DNA of 64,000 nucleotides, taken from NCBI RefSeq assembly GCF_003967195.1, contig NZ_AP018725.1:744001-808000 (forward strand), given 5' to 3'. Shown piece by piece: positions 26,593-35,529 of the stretch. How positions within the stretch are numbered: position 1 is the first letter of the stretch; each line of letters starts with the position of its first letter. Below the pieces are notes generated by a model, which was given only the letters and a program-made list of their open reading frames with translations, ran no database searches and was not told where the DNA came from. Position numbers and translations under genes: made by a program. The stretch is from Sulfuriflexus mobilis (GTDB lineage: Bacteria > Pseudomonadota > Gammaproteobacteria > AKS1).

Positions 26593-27647
26593 ACAACGAC
26601 ACGGACTGGTTACAGCAGTCGGTCGCCGCGCCAAACGACGGCATCTTGCGGGCGGCCGAGACACGCCAGGCCCATCTGACCAAGCCGCCGGGTGCCCTGG
26701 GAAGACTGGAATCCACCGCGACCCGGCTGGCCGCGCTGCAGGGCGCGGAGTGTCCCTGTGTCGATCGGGTGCACATCAGCATATTTGCCGCCGATCATGG
26801 TGTTGCGGCCGAGGGCGTCTCCGCCTTCCCGCAGGCGGTCACTGTCGAGATGATAAAAAACTTTGCGCGCGGCGGTGCCGCCATCAATGTCCTGGCTGGT
26901 GAACTCGGTGCACAACTGGAGGTGATCAATCTGGGCACGGTCAGTGACCCCGGCCCCCTGGAAGGCGTGTTAAGCCTTCGACTCGGTCCGGGCACGACCA
27001 ACTTTTGCGAGGCACCGGCCATGCACGAAGACCAGCTAGTCCAGGCCCTGGATGCGGGACGGCAGGCCGCTGAACGCGCCAGCCTTTCAGGCGCACAGCT
27101 GTATATCGGTGGTGAGATGGGGATTGGTAACACCACTACGGCGGCGGCACTGGCCTGTGCCCTGCTTGATGCGACACCGGAGGCCCTCGCCGGCCCGGGC
27201 ACCGGCCTGGATCAACAAGGGGTCGCGCGCAAGGTCGAGGTGATCCGGCGGGCATTACACCGACACAGGCAACACCATACCGTGCCACAGCAGGCATTAC
27301 GATGCCTCGGCGGTTTTGAGATCGCGGCGTTGGCGGGCAGTTATATACGTTGTGCACACAGGGGCTTGCCGGTACTGGTAGATGGTTTTATTAGTTCAGT
27401 GGCGGCCCTGGCGGCCATGCGCCTTTGTCCCGGTGCCGAAAACTGGTTTCTTTTTTCACACACCTCGGCTGAACCGGGACACCGTATTGTGCTTGAGGCA
27501 CTGGCCGCCAGGCCGTTGCTGGAACTGGGCATGCGTCTGGGCGAGGGCAGCGGTGCCGCCACTGCGGTGCCGTTGCTGCGCATGGCCTGCGCATTGCACA
27601 ACGGCATGGCTACCTTCGCCGAAGCCGAAGTCTCCGGTCAAGAGTAA
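26589..27647 (+). CDS. cobT: nicotinate-nucleotide-dimethylbenzimidazole phosphoribosyltransferase, 352 aa
   Basis: Makes alpha-ribazole phosphate from DMB and nicotinate mononucleotide, joining the product of BluB to the salvage path. Signatures are [30 protein letters not shown], the [15 protein letters not shown] phosphate loop and [14 protein letters not shown]. The catalytic glutamate expected near the C-terminus can be seen in [12 protein letters not shown]. Normal length and operon position. Confidence 0.97.
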   Translation: MNNDTDWLQQSVAAPNDGILRAAETRQAHLTKPPGALGRLESTATRLAALQGAECPCVDRVHISIFAADHGVAAEGVSAFPQAVTVEMIKNFARGGAAINVLAGELGAQLEVINLGTVSDPGPLEGVLSLRLGPGTTNFCEAPAMHEDQLVQALDAGRQAAERASLSGAQLYIGGEMGIGNTTTAAALACALLDATPEALAGPGTGLDQQGVARKVEVIRRALHRHRQHHTVPQQALRCLGGFEIAALAGSYIRCAHRGLPVLVDGFISSVAALAAMRLCPGAENWFLFSHTSAEPGHRIVLEALAARPLLELGMRLGEGSGAATAVPLLRMACALHNGMATFAEAEVSGQE

Positions 27648-27651
27648 GCGG

Positions 27652-28254
27652 ATGATGCCGGCGACTACCTTCATCGACCTCATGCGCCACGGCGAAACCG
27701 TGGGGGGCGCCGGCTTTCGTGGCAGTACCGATGCCGCCTTGAGTGAACGCGGCTGGGCACAGATGCGGGCGGCCGTGGACATTGAACCCGCCTGGGATCG
27801 CATTATTAGTTCACCGCTGTCACGTTGCGCGGATTTTGCCCGCACGCTGCAGCAGCAACACGACATCGGCCTGCAGTTCGATGCGCGTATCCAGGAGATC
27901 CACTTCGGGGCGTGGGAAGGTCAGAGCGCAGAGACACTCATGCAAACGCATGCCGAGGCACTGACGCGCTACTGGCAGGACCCAACGCGGTATACGCCAC
28001 CCGAGGGAGAAGCCTTGAGAGGCTTTAACACCCGCGTGTTGTCGTTCTGGCAAGAATTGATAGAGAAGCCTGTGGGGGAAAAGATATTGCTGGTCACGCA
28101 TGGCGGCGTGATCCGCGTACTGCTTTGCCATATCCTGCAGCACCCCCTGCAACGCCTGCTCGAATTTGAAATTGGCCACGCGACGATTCAACGCATTTGT
28201 ATTGAACACACCGCGCAGGGCCTTCGCGCCACCCACATCGGGGCAAGCGCGTGA
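27652..28254 (+). CDS. cobC: alpha-ribazole phosphatase-like histidine phosphatase, 200 aa
   Basis: Phosphoglycerate-mutase-fold phosphatase with the catalytic LMRHGET at residues 10-16 and the second histidine in VTHGGVIRVLL. In this context it should remove the phosphate of alpha-ribazole phosphate or adenosylcobalamin phosphate. It starts at ATG 27652 (or 27655), 4 bases after cobT. A longer in-frame extension upstream lies inside cobT and is rejected. Its stop overlaps cobS by 4 bases. Confidence 0.93.
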   Translation: MMPATTFIDLMRHGETVGGAGFRGSTDAALSERGWAQMRAAVDIEPAWDRIISSPLSRCADFARTLQQQHDIGLQFDARIQEIHFGAWEGQSAETLMQTHAEALTRYWQDPTRYTPPEGEALRGFNTRVLSFWQELIEKPVGEKILLVTHGGVIRVLLCHILQHPLQRLLEFEIGHATIQRICIEHTAQGLRATHIGASA

Positions 28255-28988
28255 TCCGCCCGTTGCTTATTGCGCTACAGTTTCTGACCTCGGTGCCGGT
28301 ACGCATGGCAAGCGAACCGGATGAAACCGGTATCGCACGCTCGCTCGGTTATTATCCGCTGGTAGGGCTGCTTATCGGTATATTACTCGCTGCGCTTGCC
28401 TGGGTGCTTAGTGATATACCGGTCTTGTTGTCTGCCGGGCTGTTGCTTGTCGCCTGGGTATTCGTGACGGGTGGACTCCATCTCGATGGTCTTGCCGATA
28501 GCGCAGATGCCTGGGTCGGCGGCCTGGGTGACCGTGAAAAGACACTGGCGATCATGAAAGACCCGTACGCTGGTCCGGCCGGTGTGGTGGGTATTGTGCT
28601 GCTGTTGCTGATCAAATTCGCAGCGCTACACGCGGTGTTGGTGGCGGGGGATTTAACCGTCTTGTTGCTGGCCCCCGTGTTGGGAAGAGCGGTGCTGCTC
28701 GTATTATTCTTGACGACCCCCTATGTTCGCGCCAACGGCCTCGGCGCCGCCATGGCCGCCGGCCTTCCGCGCCGCGCCGTTATAGTCGTTGTAGTTTTGA
28801 GCCTTGCCGTGGTGTTGTTCCTCGCCGGTATTGACGGCCTGTGGCTGGTGCTGGCAGTGATGCTGGTTTTTATAGTGCTACGAACCGGAGTGATGCGCCG
28901 CATCGGGGGCATCACCGGCGATGTGGCGGGGGCGCTTGTCGAGATAACAGAGGCAACGATTTTGGTAACGGCCATCCTGATTGACTAA
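28251..28988 (+). CDS. cobS: adenosylcobinamide-GDP ribazoletransferase, 245 aa
   Basis: Integral membrane enzyme joining adenosylcobinamide-GDP to alpha-ribazole (phosphate), the last step of nucleotide-loop assembly. The N-terminal LIALQFLTSVPVR and the hallmark GGLHLDGLADSADAWVGG at about residues 72-89 followed by IMKDPYAGPAGV are clear, and about six membrane helices are visible. It is the last gene of the cobalamin operon; I see no strong terminator hairpin after it. Confidence 0.96.
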   Translation: MIRPLLIALQFLTSVPVRMASEPDETGIARSLGYYPLVGLLIGILLAALAWVLSDIPVLLSAGLLLVAWVFVTGGLHLDGLADSADAWVGGLGDREKTLAIMKDPYAGPAGVVGIVLLLLIKFAALHAVLVAGDLTVLLLAPVLGRAVLLVLFLTTPYVRANGLGAAMAAGLPRRAVIVVVVLSLAVVLFLAGIDGLWLVLAVMLVFIVLRTGVMRRIGGITGDVAGALVEITEATILVTAILID

Positions 28989-29065
28989 GGTCTATTTCGC
29001 TGTTAACGATGGCTACAAGCCCTCAGCAAGAGTGCCTTCGTTAAACGCCTATCCTGCCCGAAGAC

Positions 29066-29791
29066 TTATTCGGTGTTGCGTAGCCGAATGAGCATATTCA
29101 TCATCAGGGGTATAAATATGCCGATACACACAGCCGCCAATACGTCAGTGGGCCAGTGTACACCCAGCACAAGGCGTGAAAAGGCGACACTGCCGAGCCA
29201 CAGCATAGCAACGGATAATGCTAAACGCTGTTTCGTAGGCCAGATACTCCCCACACAAAGTGCCGCGGCGGTAGCGAACGCGGAAACGACCAGGGTATGT
29301 CCACTCGGAAAGCTCGAACCCCAGTACCAGGCTGTTTGCCAGAGCAGGGGACGATCTCGACCAACAAGGGTTTTGACAAGGTAGACAATCATTGCGGCAC
29401 TGACGACGGAACTGGCAAGCAGTAATGCCTCGAAGCGTCGTTTGGCATAAAACAACGAGAGCGTCAGGATTAGCGTCAGCGGCAGCAAAAGCTTTAATGA
29501 GCCGGAAACGGTTATTATCTCAAAGAATCTATTTAGTGAGGCCGGAAGGTGGTTATGGATATAGAGCAGGACCGCCTTATCGAACGCCCCGGATTCTGCA
29601 TAGAGCACATCTTCACTTATCTTGATCGCGACCACCGCGAGAATCAACACTAGCAGAATAGTAAAGCGGCGTTTCTCCAAAGGCCCGGACCATGTAGGGT
29701 GTTTATTGCGCACATAGATAATAATACTGAAATAGAGACAGGCGATAATAATCGACAGCTTTACTATGTTTTCTATGAACTCAAAAAACAT
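29066..29791 (-). CDS. PAP2-family membrane phosphatase, 241 aa
   Basis: Inner-membrane phosphatase of the PAP2 family with all three active-site motifs: KTLVGRDRP, PSGHT and SRLVLGVHWPTDVLA. Such enzymes release phosphate from undecaprenyl pyrophosphate, phosphatidylglycerol phosphate or phosphatidic acid on the periplasmic side. About six membrane helices. The ATG has GGAGA upstream. Convergent with the cobalamin operon; the exact lipid substrate is not determinable. Confidence 0.9.
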   Translation of the reverse strand: MFFEFIENIVKLSIIIACLYFSIIIYVRNKHPTWSGPLEKRRFTILLVLILAVVAIKISEDVLYAESGAFDKAVLLYIHNHLPASLNRFFEIITVSGSLKLLLPLTLILTLSLFYAKRRFEALLLASSVVSAAMIVYLVKTLVGRDRPLLWQTAWYWGSSFPSGHTLVVSAFATAAALCVGSIWPTKQRLALSVAMLWLGSVAFSRLVLGVHWPTDVLAAVCIGIFIPLMMNMLIRLRNTE

Positions 29792-29907
29792 ATTTTCTCC
29801 AATGTAAGCTTAGCCACTTATGTTTGAAAAGGCTTGGCAGCAGTAATTCAATCGGCACTCGTCAAAAATCACGAAAAACATCCCGGTTCAGTCATAAAGA
29901 GTTATTT

Positions 29908-29942
29908 ATTTTACCCTCGTGGAAGATCACTGTTCAACGAAA
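29908..29942. repeat. 35-bp repeat, left copy
   Basis: Matches 32326-32360 on the same strand at 31 of 35 positions; the four differences are all transitions. The core CCTCGTGGAAGATC is identical. The two copies bracket the MFS and methyltransferase genes. The 268-base gap around this copy holds no gene. Confidence 0.75.
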
Positions 29943-30059
29943 AGAGGTGGGGTGAACAGTGTGCCTAGATGCTTGACTTTGAATCACAGTCGCTTGTTAT
30001 GTGTTTTAAATAAATAAGTCACCTAATCAGGCACCAAAAAATTATTGTTTCGCGTGTAT

Positions 30060-31307
30060 TTAACGACTACTAGTATCCACAATAGATTCAGCTCGGGGAT
30101 CCAGTTCGAGCATCGCGGGTGAAGTGCGTGTCATGATAACGAAATCGCCCTGTTCGGATATACTTATGGGTGAGCCAATGGAACGTCGCATCAGGGCAAG
30201 GCTGGCCAGCAACAACATGAGTGATGAAAAATAGATCATCAGTGTTTGCGCACCAAACCACCCCATTAACAAACCGGCGGTGAGCGGACCGATGGTGGCG
30301 CCAACTCCACTAAGTAATAAAAGTCCACGGCTTATTTCAAGTACATTTGCCGCCTCAATATGATCATTGGCATGAGCTATACTGAGTGAGTAGATCGAGA
30401 AGGCGCAGCCGCCAAAGATAAATGCAGCCAATAGTCCAAGAGCCTGGTGTGAATCCATCATATAGAACACCGTTATCGCAGCGATACCGGCCATGAGACT
30501 GACCCCAAAGATGACTAAACGCCGATCATGCCGATCAGATAAATGGCCGAGTGGCCACTGCAACAATGAACCACCAAAGACTACCCCACTCATAAATAGC
30601 GCAATACCGGCCACATCAAAACCTACACTCAGTGCATAGACCGAGCCCATTCCCCAGAAAGCACCACTGACAACACCTGATAATAACGTTCCAAAAAATG
30701 CAAGCGGTGAAGTGGAGTAAAGATGTTTGATTCCGAGGTGGCCGGTTTCAACCTGTTCCGGCTGCGAGATACGGGTGAGAGCAATAGGCACCAGCGCCAG
30801 TGAAAAGAACAAGGCGATGAGGGCAAAGGGTGCAAGACTTTGTATCTCATATATAAGCAACAGGTATTGACCGGCACCCAGTGCAAGCAGGTTAATGGCC
30901 ATATAAATGGCAAAAAGGCCGCCACGTGTTTTGTTCGTCGCAAGACTGCTAATCCATGATTCGATCACAAGATACATTCCCAGCATACAGATACCAGTGA
31001 TAATACGCAGGATCAGCCAAACGATGGGATCGATAATGAGACCGTGCAGGATCACGCTGACACACCCCATGGCGGCAAAGACGGAAAAGCTGCGAATATG
31101 ACCGAAAGTGCGAATGACATGCGGGCAAAGATAGGAACCGAGAACATAGCCCATAAAAAAACCTGACATGATCAGGCCGATCACTGGTTGCGGGAAAGAT
31201 TCAATTCCTGCCCGCAGGGCGACCAGAGTTCCCAGCAGTCCTGAACCCAGTAACAAAACAGCTGTCGCCGCGAATAATGAAAAGTGGGCACGAATTATTT
31301 TAATCAT
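30060..31307 (-). CDS. MFS transporter, 415 aa
   Basis: Twelve-helix major facilitator. The loop 2-3 motif region reads GYVLGSYLCPHVIRTFGHIR and the second-half counterpart GHLSDRHDRRLVIFGVSLM. The overall feel is of the YcaD-like group (IESWISSLATNKTRGGLFAIYM in the first half), whose substrates are unknown. The C-terminus ends in an acidic cytoplasmic tail. The ATG has no strong ribosome-binding site. It follows the methyltransferase on the same strand, 74 bases apart, so they may be cotranscribed. Confidence 0.88.
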   Translation of the reverse strand: MIKIIRAHFSLFAATAVLLLGSGLLGTLVALRAGIESFPQPVIGLIMSGFFMGYVLGSYLCPHVIRTFGHIRSFSVFAAMGCVSVILHGLIIDPIVWLILRIITGICMLGMYLVIESWISSLATNKTRGGLFAIYMAINLLALGAGQYLLLIYEIQSLAPFALIALFFSLALVPIALTRISQPEQVETGHLGIKHLYSTSPLAFFGTLLSGVVSGAFWGMGSVYALSVGFDVAGIALFMSGVVFGGSLLQWPLGHLSDRHDRRLVIFGVSLMAGIAAITVFYMMDSHQALGLLAAFIFGGCAFSIYSLSIAHANDHIEAANVLEISRGLLLLSGVGATIGPLTAGLLMGWFGAQTLMIYFSSLMLLLASLALMRRSIGSPISISEQGDFVIMTRTSPAMLELDPRAESIVDTSSR

Positions 31308-31381
31308 ATTTTTTTACGGATGAAAAAAACATGACAGCCAATAGCCGCCGCCTTTTTGTCATCATGCCCCATTCATTAGCC

Positions 31382-32161
31382 TCAGGCTTCGATACCCTTT
31401 GATTCTAAAAACGAATCCGGGACATCCGCTTTTTTTCTGCCTGCAATGGCAAAATAATAAAGAGGCTCACCGTCAATAGATAATCTGTGTCGATAGCGTT
31501 CAATATAATAAACATCAAGATATTTTGAGAAGGTTAGCTCTCTTATCATTTTAGAGAAACCAGAATCATCTGTTGTATCAAAGAAACTGTCTTTAATATT
31601 AAACGCGACCCAGCCTTCACTTCTGATAATATTAAAAGCTTCAATGAAGGCTTTCACAGGGATGTCGCCAAAACCAAGTGCCGCAACCGTGACCATACAG
31701 TCACATTGCCATGAAACAATATCTTCTTTTTTATCAGCATCCAGAGAAGTGAAATCTTCGACGTAGTAGGCATCATAGACACCGGGTCTGTCTCGAACGG
31801 TTGCGTCGTATGCTTCATCAATAATATCGACGCCAATCAAGCGCGAGACACCGTGTTTTTTAAGTTCCTCACCCATCATGCCATTACCGGCACCTAAATC
31901 CAGTACCCGAAGTTCAGAGAAATTATCCTGAGACTGTTTTACTGCCGCTTCGAGTATAGCAGTCACTTTAACAGGAGATGAACATTTAAGACGGTCATAA
32001 AATAACTGCTCATACAACCCGGGGATTTTATAAATTTCATTGTAGTCGTGAAATCTGATTTTTTGTTGTTGATTCGTTCCCTGAAGATAAAAATAGGACT
32101 GGTCCTGGTTTAAATCGGATGATTCTGCTTTCGGGAACTGTATACGATGTCGTTTCTGCAT
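31382..32161 (-). CDS. class I SAM-dependent methyltransferase, 259 aa
   Basis: Rossmann-fold methyltransferase. The SAM-binding glycine motif is VLDLGAGNGMMGEEL, followed by the acidic end of strand 2 in LIGVDIIDEAYD and a later DCMVTVAALGFGDIP strand-4 region. The N-terminal 60 residues are not recognised. The closest broad types are methyltransferases acting on small molecules; no substrate can be named. The ATG has AGGA upstream. It lies with the MFS gene inside the pair of 35-bp direct repeats. Confidence 0.8.
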   Translation of the reverse strand: MQKRHRIQFPKAESSDLNQDQSYFYLQGTNQQQKIRFHDYNEIYKIPGLYEQLFYDRLKCSSPVKVTAILEAAVKQSQDNFSELRVLDLGAGNGMMGEELKKHGVSRLIGVDIIDEAYDATVRDRPGVYDAYYVEDFTSLDADKKEDIVSWQCDCMVTVAALGFGDIPVKAFIEAFNIIRSEGWVAFNIKDSFFDTTDDSGFSKMIRELTFSKYLDVYYIERYRHRLSIDGEPLYYFAIAGRKKADVPDSFLESKGIEA

Positions 32162-32325
32162 TATTTCCTCAGTGTGGCTTAAATATAATTTACTATGAAG
32201 TGATGTCTCAGGGTAACAGTTTCAGAGAGGGACTTGGGGAAATATCAGACAATCAGAGGATAAAATGCCTGTTTTTTTTATTAAAAAGGGGTCTGGGCCT
32301 GTGTGATCCCTCTTTTATTCGCTTC

Positions 32326-32360
32326 ATTTTGTCCTCGTGGAAGATCGCTGTTCAGCGAAA
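32326..32360. repeat. 35-bp repeat, right copy
   Basis: Direct repeat of 29908-29942 with four transitions. This copy contains a perfect small dyad CGCTG-TT-CAGCG that is degenerate in the left copy. It lies about 45 bases from the attC-like palindrome at 32406-32499. Nothing else was recognised in 32162-32405. Confidence 0.75.
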
Positions 32361-32405
32361 GCAGTCGTTGGCAAAATAGTTTTATTAGGCTGAGTTCGGC
32401 TGCGG

Positions 32406-32499
32406 CTTCAACGTTGCAAATAACCGGATGTCAAAAGCAGAGTGGAGCGATAGCGAAACCGCGTTTTTTGGGTGTCCGTGTTTATTTGCATTGTTAGGT
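32406..32499 (-). other. attC-like recombination site (integron cassette type)
   Basis: A 94-base imperfect palindrome directly after the stop of the minus-strand gene at 32512. Read on the minus strand it opens ACCTAAC, a perfect RYYYAAC core, and ends GTTGAAG, six of seven to GTTRRRY. The arms pair through TGCAAATAA (32489-32481) and TTATTTGCA (32423-32415), and further in through CACGGACACC against ACATCCGG. Length, ends and position just 3' of a gene are those of integron attC sites. No integrase is in the window. Confidence 0.55.
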
Positions 32500-32511
32500 T
32501 TATTTGGCAGT

Positions 32512-32877
32512 CTATTTAAGTGGTAATACAAAGACAAGACTGACGAACAACATGCCTATTGCAGGTAAGGCAACTTCAAACAGGAATAAAAATATAAACA
32601 TATTGGGGCTCTTCTTTCGATAGTATCTTTTACGTCTGCCAGTTATATAGCCACGTTCCAAATTTATCAAACCCCAAAATATTAATGATAGTGCAATTGA
32701 TAGCCCGAAGTATGCGCCAGTATATTTTTTAATAATATTGTTATCGGAATTTCCGAAATACGCGATACACGCAAATCCAGATATAAATAGTATCAATGCG
32801 ATCCAGTGTTTTACTGTCCATTTATTATTCGCATAATATTTATTAATTTTCTCTTGAACTTCTTGATTATTATCCAT
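32512..32877 (-). CDS. AT-rich hypothetical membrane protein, 121 aa
   Basis: Not recognised. Three hydrophobic segments are visible at about residues 25-41, 54-71 and 93-119, separated by a very basic loop (TGRRKRYYRKKS), so probably a small inner-membrane protein. Codon use is markedly AT-rich (many AAT, ATA, TTT) compared with the GC-rich housekeeping genes around, which suggests acquisition. The ATG at 32877 lacks a strong ribosome-binding site, as many cassette genes do. An attC-like site follows 12 bases after the stop. Confidence 0.6.
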   Translation of the reverse strand: MDNNQEVQEKINKYYANNKWTVKHWIALILFISGFACIAYFGNSDNNIIKKYTGAYFGLSIALSLIFWGLINLERGYITGRRKRYYRKKSPNMFIFLFLFEVALPAIGMLFVSLVFVLPLK

Positions 32878-32979
32878 TGTCAAATCTACCGATCAAAGTG
32901 ACCGAGCCCGAAAAAGCAAGTGAAAAGCCGCTTTTGAGAGTTCGGCAGGTTTGAAAAATCTGCGTAGTTAAACGACTTA

Positions 32980-33335
32980 TTATGTTTTTTTATTAAGTAT
33001 TTTATTCGCCCAGTCATTATGAACTATGATTGAGTTACCGAAGCCGGCAGAAACAAGAAGGTCTCTATAGTCAGTTTTGCCCCGTTCAATAGCTTTATTT
33101 AACTTTTTAATTAAAGTTTTTGCTATTGTTAAGATTGCTAAGCAAAAACGTTCATATGTTTCTAGGTGCGATTCTTTTGAAAAAACTCCGATAGATATTC
33201 ACAGTAATCTTGGAGTTGGGCAACGACTGATGCACTTTCATTTGGAAAATATTTCACTGCTATTGCTTTCAATTTATCGCTGACTAATTCATTTCTTTTT
33301 AAACATAACAGATGATAATACGGCTCCGAATAACA
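32980..33335 (-). pseudogene. frameshifted hypothetical gene in AT-rich DNA
   Basis: Two overlapping frames look like halves of one protein. The upstream frame (33335-33162) reads NELVSDKLKAIAVKYF and VAQLQDYCEYLS; the other (33198-32980) continues with FSKESHLETYERF, IKKLNKAIERGKTDYRD and VHNDWANKILNKK. A one-base slip within 33162-33198 would join them. Neither half has a plausible start; an 18-codon ATG frame just upstream (ending VMFKKK) may be the true beginning, with a second slip in an A-run. Function unknown. Sequencing error is possible. Confidence 0.5.
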
Positions 33336-33634
33336 TTAACAGCATTCACTTATATAGCCCCGTTAATTAATATTAATCAAAAGTTTATGGACTAATTACA
33401 TGAATAGCAAATCAGGTCCCCGAAATGCAGAATGCAAAGAAATATAGAGTCATAAATGTCTGCTTCGGGTCGACTCCAGCCTATCATTATATGTAGTCCA
33501 GCGTCCCTTTTCAGTGGTGCCCGGCTTTGTAATGGGTGATTATGGCTAGTCGAAACTGGGCTTGCACGCTGAGACTATCTATCCATTCATATCTACACTA
33601 CGATTATCCATCATTTCATAACCATCAATCAGCC
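33336..33634. other. intergenic, no gene seen
   Basis: About 300 bases moving from AT-rich to normal composition. I see no convincing frame, hairpin terminator or promoter. It probably marks the right edge of the accessory stretch. Confidence 0.35.
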
Positions 33635-34066
33635 ATGTCTTATAAACGTCCTGAATCTGTCCTCGTCGTGATCTATACCCGGGATGCCCAGGTGCTCATG
33701 CTCGAGCGTGCCGCGCCGCGCGGCTTTTGGCAGTCGGTGACCGGCAGCCTGCGCGAGGGGGAGTCGGCCCTGGCAGCGGCCCGGCGTGAACTCGAGGAGG
33801 AGACGGGTCTGGTCGGCGAGCCCGTCGAGACCGGTCTGACAAATACTTTCTTGATCGCCCCGGCCTGGCGTGCCCGTTATGCCCCGGCGGTGACACATAA
33901 CCATGAGACCGTGTTTGCCCTGCAACTGGATAGTGCCCGCGAGGTGCGACTGAACCCGGACGAGCACGTGGCACAGCGCTGGTTGTCGCGCGAGCAGGCC
34001 GCGGCGCAGGCCAGTTCGTCGAGCAACCGTGAGGCGATCCTGGCCCTCGTGCCGGACCGGCTGTAG
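33635..34066 (+). CDS. nudB: NUDIX hydrolase, dihydroneopterin triphosphate pyrophosphatase-like, 143 aa
   Basis: The Nudix box GSLREGESALAAARRELEEETGL (G-x5-E-x7-REUXEEXGU) is complete near residues 36-58. The opening YKRPESVLVVIYTRDAQVLML and the later FALQLDSAREVRLNPDEH match NudB, which removes pyrophosphate from dihydroneopterin triphosphate in folate synthesis. In many gammaproteobacteria nudB lies between aspS and yebC-ruvC, as it does here relative to yebC, which supports the call. The ATG 33635 is used; an in-frame upstream extension to 33536 looks non-coding. Confidence 0.88.
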   Translation: MSYKRPESVLVVIYTRDAQVLMLERAAPRGFWQSVTGSLREGESALAAARRELEEETGLVGEPVETGLTNTFLIAPAWRARYAPAVTHNHETVFALQLDSAREVRLNPDEHVAQRWLSREQAAAQASSSSNREAILALVPDRL

Positions 34067-34221
34067 GCTGACCAATACGGCCATCCCTGGCTTTCCTGAC
34101 AAAGACTGCAAAAACAAACAGATAGTCCCGATTCCGGGTGTATTGTGCGGTGACGACGAGGATCGTTAAATGGTACACTCACGTGAATTTTATGGTTGTT
34201 GTTTCAGAAAGGTAGCAAGGC

Positions 34222-34965
34222 ATGGCTGGACATAGTAAGTGGGCGAATATCAAGCACCGCAAGGCGGCGCAGGACGCCAAGCGTGGCAAGATTTTTACCA
34301 AGCATATCCGTGAGTTAACCGTGGCCGCGAAGATGGGTGGGGCCGACCCGGATGCCAACCCACGCCTGCGTACGGCGATTGATAAGGCCCTCGGTGTCAA
34401 CATGACCCGGGATACCGTCGAGCGCGCCATCAAGCGCGGTGCCGGTGCCGGTGAGGGTGAGAATTACGATGAGGTGCGCTACGAGGGCTACGGTACCAAC
34501 GGTGTCGCCATCATGGTCGACTGCCTGACCGACAACATCAACCGTACCGTTTCCGAGGTGCGTCACGCCTTTACCAAGGCCGGTGGCAATCTGGGCACCG
34601 ACGGTTCGGTGTCTTACCTGTTCAGCAAGCAGGGTATCCTCAGTTATCCGGCCGGTGCTGATGAAGACGCGATTATGGAGGCCGCCCTGGAGGCGGGCGC
34701 CGAAGATGTCACCACCCATGACGACGGCAGTATCGATGTGCTGACCACGCCGGAGACATTCATGGCAGTGAAAGAGGCCATGCTCGCGGCCGGGCATGAG
34801 CCGGAGAATGCCGAGGTCACCATGCAGCCGTCGATGACAGTGGACCTTAATCTGGAAGATGCCGAGAAGGTCTTGCGTCTGGTCGATGCCCTGGAAGACC
34901 TCGACGATGTGCAAAATGTGTATTCAAACGCCGATGTCTCCGATGAGATCATGGCGCAACTTTAA
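34222..34965 (+). CDS. yebC: YebC/PmpR-family protein, 247 aa
   Basis: The canonical N-terminus [23 protein letters not shown] identifies the family at once. Three-domain cytoplasmic protein, long annotated as a transcriptional regulator and more recently linked to translation at proline-rich stretches. Normal length, with [14 protein letters not shown] and [35 protein letters not shown] at their expected places. It heads the ruvCAB block, and the order yebC-ruvC-ruvA-ruvB is widely conserved. Confidence 0.97.
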   Translation: MAGHSKWANIKHRKAAQDAKRGKIFTKHIRELTVAAKMGGADPDANPRLRTAIDKALGVNMTRDTVERAIKRGAGAGEGENYDEVRYEGYGTNGVAIMVDCLTDNINRTVSEVRHAFTKAGGNLGTDGSVSYLFSKQGILSYPAGADEDAIMEAALEAGAEDVTTHDDGSIDVLTTPETFMAVKEAMLAAGHEPENAEVTMQPSMTVDLNLEDAEKVLRLVDALEDLDDVQNVYSNADVSDEIMAQL

Positions 34966-35010
34966 GTTTCACGACGAAGGGCCAACACGGAGGAAGTGAT
35001 CGTCAAGAGC

Positions 35011-35529
35011 ATGGTACGCATACTGGGTATCGACCCGGGTTCACGTCTGACCGGTTACGGTGTCATTGACGTGGAGGGTAACCACAGCCGCTATGTGACC
35101 AGCGGTTGTATCCGCATCACTGGTGATGACTGGGGTCAGCGCCTGGGCATCATCTTCGAAAGCCTGAATACCCTGATCAGCGAGCATGCCCCCGACGAGT
35201 TTGCCGTTGAGCAGGTCTTTATGCACCGCAATGCCGATTCGGCGTTGAAACTCGGTCAGGCCCGCGGCGCGGCGATCTGTGCCGGTGTCAGCCGCGCGTT
35301 GACGCTTTCTGAATACTCCCCGCGTGCCATTAAACAGGCCATTGCCGGCAAGGGCGGGGCGAGCAAGGAGCAAGTGCAACATATGGTCCGCGTGTTATTA
35401 AACCTGAATGCCACGCCGCAGGAAGATGCGGCCGATGCCCTGGCTGTGGCCCTGTGTCATGCACACACCTGCCAGACCCTGCAGAAGATCCCCGGTGCCA
35501 AGGGTGCCGGCGGCGGGAGATTTCGATGA
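35011..35529 (+). CDS. ruvC: Holliday junction endonuclease RuvC, 172 aa
   Basis: Resolves Holliday junctions together with RuvAB. The N-terminal ILGIDPGSRLTGYGV carries the first catalytic aspartate; the acidic residues in FAVEQVFMHRNADSALKLGQARGAA and the C-terminal ATPQEDAADALAVALCH supply the others. I start at ATG 35011 (MVRILGID), matching the family length; a GTG at 34996 is in frame and is only two bases from a GGAGG, so it is less likely. The stop overlaps the ruvA start by 4 bases. Confidence 0.96.
   Translation: MVRILGIDPGSRLTGYGVIDVEGNHSRYVTSGCIRITGDDWGQRLGIIFESLNTLISEHAPDEFAVEQVFMHRNADSALKLGQARGAAICAGVSRALTLSEYSPRAIKQAIAGKGGASKEQVQHMVRVLLNLNATPQEDAADALAVALCHAHTCQTLQKIPGAKGAGGGRFR

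Noticed and set aside
29943-30059. Possible second attC near the left 35-bp repeat (GTTGAAC, CATAAC on the minus strand)
   Set aside because: Only one end fits the core consensus and the arms do not pair.
33077-33283. 68-codon plus-strand frame in the AT-rich stretch
   Set aside because: It is antisense to the better-looking broken gene at 32980-33335 and has no ribosome-binding site.
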